Source: Parabacteroides faecis (lineage in GTDB: Bacteria; Bacteroidota; Bacteroidia; Bacteroidales; Tannerellaceae). Taken from it: 64,000 nt of DNA. Every line of letters starts with the position of its first letter. The first letter of the stretch is position 1. The notes under the pieces were generated by a model. That model ran no database searches. It saw only the letters and a program-made list of their open reading frames with translations, and was not told the origin of the DNA. This document shows positions 25,203 through 33,024 of this stretch, one piece after another. A program made the translations under genes and the position numbers. The stretch covers positions 62,001-126,000 of the forward strand of contig NZ_BMPB01000005.1 in the NCBI RefSeq assembly GCF_014647375.1, written 5' to 3'.

Positions 25203-28200
25203 GAAAGAGCTTTGTTATGTTGGTACTATTCTGCATCGGGATATGTACGAATGTGCTTTGGGCACAAGGAAAAGTAAGCGGTGTTGTAATGGACAAAGAA
25301 CTGAATGAGCCTCTCGCTGGTGTTAATGTTCTACAAAAGGGTACGACTATCGGTACTGTAACTGATTTGGATGGTAAGTATTCACTGGAAGTTGATGGTA
25401 ACGCAATTTTAGTCTTTTCTTATTTAAGTATGAAAACAATAGAGGAGCCGGTTAACGGACGTTCCGTTATCAATGTCTCTATGGTTTCAGATTCGGAGCA
25501 ATTGGGTGAAGTTGTCGTAACAGCCATGGGTATCAAGCGTGAGTCGAAGACACTCTCGTATGCTGCCCAGACAGTTGGGGGCAAAGACCTGAACGAAATC
25601 AAGAATGTAAACATGATCAACTCTTTGCAGGGAAAGAGTGCCGGTCTGCAGATCACTCCGAACTCAACTGGTGCCGGTGGTGCATCTAAGATCCTGTTTC
25701 GTGGTAACAAATCTATTAATGGTAGCAACCAGCCGCTGATCGTTGTGGATGGTGTTCCTTTGATGATGAATGTGTCAGACTCTCAGGTGAACAGTAACTA
25801 TGGTGGAGGTCGTGACGGTGGTGATGCCATGTCTACGATCAACCCGGATGATATTGCTCAGATAACATTGTTGAAAGGTGCATCTGCTGCCGCTTTGTAT
25901 GGTGCTGTTGCTGCCAATGGTGCGATCATGATCACAACAAAGTCGGCTTCGTCCGGAAAAGTTTCGATCGATGTATCCAGTAATACGACAGTAGAAACTG
26001 TTTCTTCGTTGCCAAAGTTCCAGAATACTTATGGAATGAGTGATGAAGGTACATTCAGTTGGGGCAGTAAATTAGCTAGTGCAGCTCCTAACTATGCAAA
26101 AGAATTCTATCAGACAGGTTTCACTACCAACAACTCTATTTCTTTGAGTGGTGGTAATGAACATATCTCTTCTTATTTTTCTTATGCAAATGTCGCTTCT
26201 AACGGTGTTACACCGAAGAATACTTATATGAGTCATAACTTATTGGCTAAAGTAGGTTTCAATTTGTGGAAGAAAGTTCATATCGACGTAAGTGCACGTT
26301 ACAATAATCAGGATATAGAGAACCAGGCTGCTGCCGGTTTCCTTAATAATCCGGTCACAGGTGCTTATCTGTTCCCGAGAGGAGAAGACTGGGATAACTA
26401 TAAAAACAATTACGAAGTTTATAAACCCTCTTTGAACGCAAGTGTTCAGAACTGGACAAATACAGCTCAGGAACAATTCTCCAATCCTTACTGGATGGTG
26501 AATCGTCAGAAACCGACATCAAACCGTAACCGTTATGAATTTGGTGGTAGCGTGAAGTATGATATTATGGAAGGTCTTTCTGTTACCGGTCGTTTACGTT
26601 ATGAACGAGGTGATGAAAAATGGATCTATAATGAATATGCATCCAGTACTGGTGGTCGTAACCAGATGGGGACAATGAAAGATTCCCGTATCTTCAGTGA
26701 ACAGATGTATGGAGATTTCCTGGCTAGTTATAATAAGACCTGGGAAGAAACTTATACTTTGTCGGTAACTGCAGGTAGCAGTTTCACGAAAACGACCGGT
26801 TCGAGTGTGGATCTGATCGGATGGGGTGATTCTAAGTTCGCAGTAGTCGACGGAAAGCCGACAGGTAGCGCTTATTATCCGAATATCTTCTCACCGGCAA
26901 ACTATTACCGGATGAGCACAACGGAATCATTGAAAGAAAAACGTTTGAATTCAGTATTTGCAACTGCTCAGTTTGGTTATAAGGAAGGTCTGTTCCTGGA
27001 TGTAACTGCCCGTAACGACTGGTCTTCTGCTTTGGCATATACAGATGGCGTTTCATTCTTCTATCCGTCGGTAGGTGCCAGTGCATTGCTGGATAAGTTT
27101 ATCGACTTCGGTAAGAATGTGAATATGTTCAAATTTCGTGCTTCTTACTCTATGGTAGGTAACGACGTTCCTGTCTTTATGACCAATCTGCGTTATGAAT
27201 TGGCTGATCAGGGTTCTCTTACTCCTCCTGAAAATGCTCCGTTCAAGACATTGAAACCGGAAAAGACCAATTCTTTGGAAGTCGGTTTCGACGGTACATT
27301 CTTCCAAAACCGTCTGGATGTAAACCTGACTTACTATAAGACCAATACAAAGAACCAGTTCTTCTCAATCTCTGCTCCTTGGGAAACAGGTCTGAGAAAC
27401 CGTTATGTAAATGCCGGTAACGTAGAGAACCAGGGTTTTGAAATCGGTTTAGGATGGCACAATCAGTTTACCGATCATTTCAGCTGGAGCACAAACTTCA
27501 ACTTCGCTTATAACCAGAATAAGATCAAAGAATTGGTGGATGAACTGCCTGACGGTCTGACATTGGCCGATTATGGTGGCGCAAAAGTGATCCTGAAAGA
27601 AGGCGGTCATTATGGTGACTTGTTCGTACGCCAGATTAAAAGAGATGAAAACGGTAAACCTCTTGTTTCTGAAAGCGGTGCACCTCAGTTGGGTGGTGAT
27701 GGTATCGAAGACCTGAAATATGTCGGCGATATGAATGCGAAGGTAAATATGGGTTGGACCAATACATTCCATTATAAAGACTTTACTTTATCATTCCTGA
27801 TCGATGCAAAGGTCGGTGGTAAAGTGATGTCGACCACAGAAGCCACTTTAGACGGTTGGGGCGTTTCAGAACGTTCCGGTGCTGCCCGCGATGCTGGTAG
27901 GGTTGTATTTGAAGGCGTTTCATTCGATCCTCAGCAGTTCTATTCTGTAGTAGGTGCAACGAACTTCAACTCACAATATGCAAATGAACTGTATGTTTAT
28001 GACGCAACAAATGTCCGTTTGCGTGAATTGTCTATCGGATATACATTCCGTAATCTCTTTGGTATCGGCAAGAATCTGAATGCTTCGATCATTGGCCGTA
28101 ACCTCTTCTTCTTCTACAAAGACGCTCCGATGGATCCGGATGTATCAGCCGGTACAGGAAACGGCTGGCAGGGAATCGATATGTTCGCTTTGCCGTCTTC

Positions 28201-28237
28201 ACGTAGCGTTGGTCTTAACTTGAAATTAAACTTTTAA
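25199..28237 (+). CDS. SusC/RagA-like TonB-dependent transporter
   Basis: This 1012-residue protein is counted from the ATG at 25199, which gives a clean signal peptide ending NVLWAQ. The frame continues up to a GTG at 25151 that would bury it. The carboxypeptidase-like domain (VSGVVMDKELNEPLAGVNV) is followed by a TonB box-like LGEVVVTAMG, the plug (LQGKSAGLQI, ILFRGNKSINGSNQPLIVVDGV) and a barrel ending LNLKLNF. There is no STN domain. The genes nearby give no substrate hint. T-rich, uniform codons such as GGT and CGT suggest strong expression. The partner SusD follows 12 bp later. Confidence 0.93.
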   Translation: MRKSFVMLVLFCIGICTNVLWAQGKVSGVVMDKELNEPLAGVNVLQKGTTIGTVTDLDGKYSLEVDGNAILVFSYLSMKTIEEPVNGRSVINVSMVSDSEQLGEVVVTAMGIKRESKTLSYAAQTVGGKDLNEIKNVNMINSLQGKSAGLQITPNSTGAGGASKILFRGNKSINGSNQPLIVVDGVPLMMNVSDSQVNSNYGGGRDGGDAMSTINPDDIAQITLLKGASAAALYGAVAANGAIMITTKSASSGKVSIDVSSNTTVETVSSLPKFQNTYGMSDEGTFSWGSKLASAAPNYAKEFYQTGFTTNNSISLSGGNEHISSYFSYANVASNGVTPKNTYMSHNLLAKVGFNLWKKVHIDVSARYNNQDIENQAAAGFLNNPVTGAYLFPRGEDWDNYKNNYEVYKPSLNASVQNWTNTAQEQFSNPYWMVNRQKPTSNRNRYEFGGSVKYDIMEGLSVTGRLRYERGDEKWIYNEYASSTGGRNQMGTMKDSRIFSEQMYGDFLASYNKTWEETYTLSVTAGSSFTKTTGSSVDLIGWGDSKFAVVDGKPTGSAYYPNIFSPANYYRMSTTESLKEKRLNSVFATAQFGYKEGLFLDVTARNDWSSALAYTDGVSFFYPSVGASALLDKFIDFGKNVNMFKFRASYSMVGNDVPVFMTNLRYELADQGSLTPPENAPFKTLKPEKTNSLEVGFDGTFFQNRLDVNLTYYKTNTKNQFFSISAPWETGLRNRYVNAGNVENQGFEIGLGWHNQFTDHFSWSTNFNFAYNQNKIKELVDELPDGLTLADYGGAKVILKEGGHYGDLFVRQIKRDENGKPLVSESGAPQLGGDGIEDLKYVGDMNAKVNMGWTNTFHYKDFTLSFLIDAKVGGKVMSTTEATLDGWGVSERSGAARDAGRVVFEGVSFDPQQFYSVVGATNFNSQYANELYVYDATNVRLRELSIGYTFRNLFGIGKNLNASIIGRNLFFFYKDAPMDPDVSAGTGNGWQGIDMFALPSSRSVGLNLKLNF

Positions 28238-28249
28238 TCTTGATTATCT

Positions 28250-29902
28250 ATGAAATTAAATATATTATTCAAATATGCAGCCGCATTGGGCTTGACTATT
28301 GCCTGCGGTACGATGGTTGTAGGCTGTACTGATAATTTTGAAGAACTGAATACGAATAAGTATGAAGTGGATCCGGATAACATGCCGTTTGAAGCTCAGT
28401 TTATAGAACCGATCACTTATGTGTATGCTCCGCAGCAGAATATGTTCCAGTTCTGGACAAATCTGAGTGTGGACTTGTTTGGCGGTTATTTTATGACTCC
28501 TCACAACTTTGGTGGTAATGGTAATGTCGATTATAATCTGAACCGTGGTTTTTGTGGTGGTATGTATGAAAACTTTTATCTGCATATCTTCAACAATACC
28601 CGTCGTTTGATCAATGCCTGTGAAGAAAAGGGCATTAAGGATTATGCTGCCGTAATGCGTGTCGTTCAGGTTTACGGCATGCTGATGATGACCGATGCTT
28701 ATGGTCCTATCGCTTACCAGTCTGTTCTGGATGGGAATGATGTAGCCTTTGCTTATGACACTCAGGAAAGTGTTTACAACAGTATGTTTACTCTGTTGGA
28801 TGAAGCTATTGAAGGATTTAAGAACGGCAATTCTGCAGTATCGGATATGCAACAGTTTGATTACTGGTGTAAAGGTGACCGCAGCTTGTGGGTAAAGGTT
28901 GCCAATCAGTTCAAATTGCGTATTGCTATGCGTATTGTCAAAGCCAATCCGACTTTGGCAAAACAGAAGGCGGAAGAAGCTGTAGCAGGGGGGGTATTGA
29001 CCTCTGCCGATAAAGATATCCTGATCGACCAGGGTTTGAGTAACGAGTTGACCCGTATGTTCGAATGGGGGGACTGCGGTATTAATGCAAACCTGGTAAC
29101 TATTATGGAAGGTTATAAAGATCCGCGTATTGCCCTGTATATCACGAAGAATACCAATGATATCAAAGACGGAGAAAAAGTGATTGTTGCTAAAGGAACC
29201 CAATATTTGGGCATCCGTGGTGGTTGTAATCTGCCGAATAAGCCTAACCAGTGGGGCAACTTCTCCAGTGTAGTATGTTCTTATTCAACTCCGTTCCCGG
29301 TAATGAAAGTAGCCGAATCATATTTCCTGCGTGCAGAAGGTGCTTTGCGTGGCTGGAGTATGGGCGGCAATGCAAAAGATTTGTATGAAGAAGGTATCCG
29401 TCTCTCTATCAAGAATGAATTGAAGTATAAAGGTGTTTATGCCGGTGTCACTTCCATTACTGACGAAGAAATCGATGCATACATTAATGGAACGTCTATT
29501 CAGGCCGACTTTGTCGATCCGGTTGACGCTAAGAATAGCATTAAGGCTATGAATACTATTCCGGTGAAATGGAATGACGGAGCAAGCAATGAAGAAAAGC
29601 TGCAACGTATCATTACGCAGAAGTGGATTGCTAACTTCCCGTTGTCAACAGAAGCCTGGGCTGAATATCGTCGTACGGGTTATCCTAAACTGTTCCCTAA
29701 CCGTGTGAACAGCAGTAACGGAACAATCGATACGGATGAACAGATCCGCCGTTTGATCTATTCGAATATTGAGATCAATACCAATAATATCGAATTACAG
29801 AAAGGTATCGAACTGCTCAACCAGGAAGCAAGTTCAAGCTTCAAGGGGGATATCGGTGGTACTCGTGTTTGGTGGGATAAAGCGAACGTAGGAAACTTCT
29901 AG
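28250..29902 (+). CDS. SusD/RagB-like lipoprotein of the SusD_2-like branch
   Basis: This 550-residue lipoprotein has Cys26 as the lipidation site (TMVVGCTDNFEELNTNKYEVDPD). The NFEELNTNKYEVDPD start, MRVVQVYGMLMMTDAYGPIAYQ, the YFLRAEGALRGW helix and the LQRIITQKWIANFPLSTEAWAEYRRTGYP C-terminus mark the SusD_2 (nutrient-binding) branch rather than classical SusD. It is 12 bp downstream of its SusC and ends before a strong terminator, so the pair forms a two-gene operon without enzymes. Substrate unknown; peptides or small nutrients are as possible as glycans. Confidence 0.9.
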   Translation: MKLNILFKYAAALGLTIACGTMVVGCTDNFEELNTNKYEVDPDNMPFEAQFIEPITYVYAPQQNMFQFWTNLSVDLFGGYFMTPHNFGGNGNVDYNLNRGFCGGMYENFYLHIFNNTRRLINACEEKGIKDYAAVMRVVQVYGMLMMTDAYGPIAYQSVLDGNDVAFAYDTQESVYNSMFTLLDEAIEGFKNGNSAVSDMQQFDYWCKGDRSLWVKVANQFKLRIAMRIVKANPTLAKQKAEEAVAGGVLTSADKDILIDQGLSNELTRMFEWGDCGINANLVTIMEGYKDPRIALYITKNTNDIKDGEKVIVAKGTQYLGIRGGCNLPNKPNQWGNFSSVVCSYSTPFPVMKVAESYFLRAEGALRGWSMGGNAKDLYEEGIRLSIKNELKYKGVYAGVTSITDEEIDAYINGTSIQADFVDPVDAKNSIKAMNTIPVKWNDGASNEEKLQRIITQKWIANFPLSTEAWAEYRRTGYPKLFPNRVNSSNGTIDTDEQIRRLIYSNIEINTNNIELQKGIELLNQEASSSFKGDIGGTRVWWDKANVGNF

Positions 29903-29929
29903 TTCACGGATATTCATTGAATAAAATAA

Positions 29930-29972
29930 GAAAGGCTTCCGGCTCTGTCAGAGTGGGGAGCTTTTCTATTTT
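29930..29972 (+). terminator. Terminator after the susC/susD pair
   Basis: An 11-bp stem (29930-29940 with 29956-29966, two G-T pairs) holds an inner CTCT/AGAG extension and is followed by TATTTTTAT. Confidence 0.8.
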
Positions 29973-29987
29973 TATATAGGTCTTGTT

Positions 29988-31244
29988 TTATCGGGGAGAG
30001 TCCGGTGTATCGGAGGCCCAGATGGCTTTGATCGTTTCCTCCTGATTGTAACCTGCTGGGCAAGCCTTGCTACGTGTATTGGCCCTGTAGGTGTTTTGCG
30101 TTTCATTCGGACAACAGATGCCTCTTAGGCCAGGCATTTCGATATGTCCGTTCGGATCGGTCTGTTTGATCCACTGCCAGGCATATCTGAGCCAGTCATT
30201 CCGATAGGATTCCGGTTGTTTGGCATACCAGGATATCTCATCCCAACCCCATGGGAAATAAGAAGTCGTATCGGCAGTATTGACCGGTTCTTCATGGCCG
30301 TAGTTGTCTATCTCCACCAGATACGGGAGCGATTCGCATTCCCAACCGCTGGGTGTTTTGCATCCCTGGCTTTTCCCGTAAATACCGTCCAGGTGGTTGA
30401 CGCGTAATTCCGCTCGTTGTGCTTCACCTTCTTTTATATTTTCAGGAATGGCACAGATGCGCATGGGAAATGAATTGAAGTCGATCAGGCTTTTACCGTC
30501 TTTCAACTTGCCTCCTTTAGGTGTGTGGGCATCGAGAAGAACCCAATGGCGGCGGGCGTGGCTGGCGGCATAATCGCGGATATGGCTGATTACGTCTGCC
30601 CAGTGTTTCCGTTGAGGATCATGCATACCTATCAGTTCGATCTGTCCCAGGTGGAAGGCTTCACAACCGATATTGATAAATGAACAGGCCAGGTACTGAA
30701 ACCATAACTGTGTTTCGGTACGGCTGATATCCGGTACGCTTCCTCCTTTGTGCCAGTGATCTACATATTTACCTTCCTGGCTCAACATGTCTTTATAAGA
30801 GAAGTTGCGCTTTTCCGGTTGTAGGCCGTATGATTGGAATACCCAGTCGGGAATAGGTATTGTGTTGACATCTTCGGAAATGGCTTCGAACAGGCAAGCC
30901 TGAAAGATGATATCCGGGTCGTAAGCATGTAATTCCTGTATGATCGATTGGGCTTTCGTCCAAAAGCCCGGATCGTTGAGAATATGTTCGTTTTCCCAAC
31001 GGAAGATGGCACGGCCGATGAACTTGGCTCCGGTGTTTTTGATCATGCGGATATCATCCGTATAAAGATCCGGATTGTTTTTACCCGGTACCAATACACA
31101 GGAGAGCGTGATGGAACGGTCCAGATAGTTTTCCAGTACTTCCCGGTCTATCCCGTTCCGGTCAAAATGATAAGCCTTATGCTGGGCATTTATGCAAAGA
31201 GGGAATAAGGCTAACAAAAAGAAAAGTTTACAGATCTGTTTCAT
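29988..31244 (-). CDS. Exported protein of unknown function, possible glycoside hydrolase-like fold
   Basis: This 418-residue protein is counted from the ATG at 31244, with a signal peptide ending FPLCINAQ. An upstream in-frame ATG at 31265 falls inside a probable -7 box, so it is disfavoured. I do not recognise the family. Segments such as MIKNTGAKFIGRAIFRWENE, DPDIIFQACLFEAI, CEAFHLGQIELIG and HWVLLDAHTPKGG look like successive strands and helices of a TIM barrel with acidic residues at strand ends. The C-terminal part is rich in Trp (YFPWGWDEISWYAKQPESY) and Cys. It lies 30 bp downstream of the Sua5-like gene on the same strand and converges on the SusD operon. Confidence 0.65.
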   Translation of the reverse strand: MKQICKLFFLLALFPLCINAQHKAYHFDRNGIDREVLENYLDRSITLSCVLVPGKNNPDLYTDDIRMIKNTGAKFIGRAIFRWENEHILNDPGFWTKAQSIIQELHAYDPDIIFQACLFEAISEDVNTIPIPDWVFQSYGLQPEKRNFSYKDMLSQEGKYVDHWHKGGSVPDISRTETQLWFQYLACSFINIGCEAFHLGQIELIGMHDPQRKHWADVISHIRDYAASHARRHWVLLDAHTPKGGKLKDGKSLIDFNSFPMRICAIPENIKEGEAQRAELRVNHLDGIYGKSQGCKTPSGWECESLPYLVEIDNYGHEEPVNTADTTSYFPWGWDEISWYAKQPESYRNDWLRYAWQWIKQTDPNGHIEMPGLRGICCPNETQNTYRANTRSKACPAGYNQEETIKAIWASDTPDSPR

Positions 31245-31262
31245 ATGTTTCCTGATTATTTT

Positions 31263-31270
31263 CAAATATA
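31263..31270 (-). promoter_or_regulatory. Possible -7 box for the exported protein gene
   Basis: On the - strand this is TATATTTG, matching TAnnTTTG. Transcription would start near 31256, inside the first annotated codons, which supports the ATG at 31244. The -33 region is weak. Confidence 0.4.
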
Positions 31271-31295
31271 AAGAATAATCAGGAAATGCAGAAAA

Positions 31296-31901
31296 CTATT
31301 CTAATATTCCTTTACCCTGACGTATAATTTCGAAATCGTCTGTCGTGCAGTCTACTACCGTCGAGGCTTCAAAACCACCGTAACCCCCGTCGATCACGAT
31401 ATCTACCGTATTCTCATACTTTTCGTAGATCAGTTCGGGATCGGTGGAATACTCGATCATATCGTCGTCGTCATGTACGGACATGGTCAGTATCGGGTTT
31501 CCCAACTCTTTGACCAACGTACGGATGATATTATTGTCCGGTACACGGATACCGACTTCTTTCCTGTTCTTATATATTTTCGGTAACTCGCTGCTTGTCG
31601 GAAGAATAAAAGTGAAAGGACCGGGCAAGTGTTTTTTCATCAGCTTGAAAGCTGAATTGCTTACTTTGGCATATTCACTCAGATTGGAAAGATCATAACA
31701 GATGATGGAAAGGTTACTCTTTTGCGGGTTGATCCCTTTCATTTGGCATATCTTTTCAACGGCACGGACATTCAGTGCGTCACAGCCGATCGCATATACC
31801 GTATCGGTCGGATAAATGACCAGACCTCCGTCACGGAGAACACCGATCACTTTGTCTATTTCCCTGGGATTGGGGTTTTCAGGGTAAATCTTTATTAGCA
31901 T
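31296..31901 (-). CDS. L-threonylcarbamoyladenylate synthase family protein (YrdC/YciO/Sua5)
   Basis: This 201-residue cytoplasmic protein belongs to the YrdC family, which makes threonylcarbamoyl-AMP for the t6A37 modification of tRNAs that read ANN codons. Characteristic segments are GGLVIYPTDTVYAIGCDALN near the N-terminus, KGINPQKSNLSIICYDLSNLSEYA, LPGPFTFILPTS and VGIRVPDNNIIRTLV. The C-terminus has STVVDCTTDDFEIIRQGKG. Length is that of a single-domain YrdC/YciO protein without the Sua5 extension. It could be the YciO paralogue rather than TsaC itself. Confidence 0.88.
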   Translation of the reverse strand: MLIKIYPENPNPREIDKVIGVLRDGGLVIYPTDTVYAIGCDALNVRAVEKICQMKGINPQKSNLSIICYDLSNLSEYAKVSNSAFKLMKKHLPGPFTFILPTSSELPKIYKNRKEVGIRVPDNNIIRTLVKELGNPILTMSVHDDDDMIEYSTDPELIYEKYENTVDIVIDGGYGGFEASTVVDCTTDDFEIIRQGKGILE

Positions 31902-31909
31902 AGTTTTTT

Positions 31910-32000
31910 CAGTTGATAGTTGACAAGTGACAGTTGACAGTTAAAACAAGAAAATTAATCGGCTGAAAGCCACATATCTGTCAACTGTCAACTGTCAACT
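31910..32000. repeat. Heptamer-built palindromic intergenic element, copy 1
   Basis: The left arm (31910-31942) is a run of TTGACAG-like heptamers. The right arm (31978-32000) is a run of the reverse complement CTGTCAA. The two can pair into a long hairpin around a 35-base centre. Related elements occur at 58325, 62401 and 63761. Confidence 0.8.
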
Positions 32001-32008
32001 TTTACGGC

Positions 32009-32866
32009 TTAGCCGTAAATTATGTTGCCGTTCTCGTCGGTAAATTCTTCTAATCCTTTGCTATACTGGTTCATGGCTCGAAGGCTCATGCCCATGCTTG
32101 AGAAGCCACCGTCGTGGTATAGGTTCTGCATCGTTACCTTACGGGTAAGGTCGGAGAACATCATTACGCAATAATCTGCGCATTCTTCTGCCGTTGCATT
32201 TCCCAGCGGACTCATCTTGTCGGAGAAGTCCAACAGGTGTTCCATGCCTTTTACTCCGCTACCGGCGGTTGTCATGGTCGGTGACTGGGAGATGGTGTTG
32301 ATACGCACTCCCTTTTCGCGTCCATAAATATAGCCGAAGCTGCGTGCAATCGATTCCAGCAAGCTCTTGGCATCCGCCATGTCGTTATAACCGAAGAAAG
32401 TACGCTGTGCTGCCACATACGATAAAGCAAGTACGGAACCGCCCTGGGCGATAGCATCCTGCTTTTTAGCTACCTGAAGCATCTTATGGAAAGAGACAGC
32501 GGAGATATCCAGTGTCTTATCCAACATATCATAATCCAGGTCATCATATGTACGTTTCTTGCGCACGTTCGGGCTCATGCCGATTGAGTGCAATACGAAA
32601 TCTATTTTTCCTCCCAGTATTTCTACTGATCTGGAGAATACCGTTTCCAAATCTTTTACGTTTGTAGCGTCTGCCGGCAGAACTTCAGCATTCAGCTTCT
32701 TAGCCAGGGCATCGACTTCGCCCATACGTACTGCAACCGGTGTATTACTCAATGTAATGGTTGCACCTTCTTCTACAGCCTTTTCTGCCACTTTCCAGGC
32801 AATAGACATTTCATTCAGCGCGCCGAAGATAATGCCTCTTTTACCTTTCAATAAATTATGACTCAT
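32009..32866 (-). CDS. fabI: Enoyl-[acyl-carrier-protein] reductase (NADH)
   Basis: This 285-residue enzyme makes the last reduction in each round of fatty acid elongation. The N-terminal nucleotide-binding motif is GIIFGALNEMSIAWKVA. The divergent SDR active site Y-x6-K is Tyr160 to Lys167 (YNDMADAK), with SIGMSP and SQSPTMTTAGSGVKG elsewhere. The ATG at 32866 (MSHNLLKGK) is chosen. The frame extends to 32902, but the promoter -7 box lies at 32892-32899, so those codons would not be transcribed. The C-terminus DENGNIIYG is normal for Bacteroidota FabI. Confidence 0.96.
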   Translation of the reverse strand: MSHNLLKGKRGIIFGALNEMSIAWKVAEKAVEEGATITLSNTPVAVRMGEVDALAKKLNAEVLPADATNVKDLETVFSRSVEILGGKIDFVLHSIGMSPNVRKKRTYDDLDYDMLDKTLDISAVSFHKMLQVAKKQDAIAQGGSVLALSYVAAQRTFFGYNDMADAKSLLESIARSFGYIYGREKGVRINTISQSPTMTTAGSGVKGMEHLLDFSDKMSPLGNATAEECADYCVMMFSDLTRKVTMQNLYHDGGFSSMGMSLRAMNQYSKGLEEFTDENGNIIYG

Positions 32867-32891
32867 ACCTTTATTTAATTTATTTACGGCA

Positions 32892-32922
32892 CAAAAGTAC
32901 ACAATTTGTGCAAGATAAACAA
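32892..32922 (-). promoter_or_regulatory. fabI promoter with palindrome in the spacer
   Basis: On the - strand a TTG (32922-32920) and TACTTTTG (32899-32892) are 20 bp apart. The spacer contains CACAA-T-TTGTG (32900-32910), a possible repressor site. Confidence 0.6.
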
Positions 32923-32967
32923 TTTATGTCCGGCTTTGCTGTATAACTAATGCGTGAAATGGTTATA

Positions 32968-33012
32968 AAACGATAAACCCGGATACAAAATCTGTATCCG
33001 GGTTTATCGTTT
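32968..33012 (-). terminator. Terminator of the HU-GSCFA-murF/alr operon
   Basis: A perfect 20-bp stem (32968-32987 with 32993-33012) closes a five-base loop just past the murF-alr stop. On the - strand TTTTATAA follows. Confidence 0.88.
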
Positions 33013-33024
33013 ATGTTCAGAACG

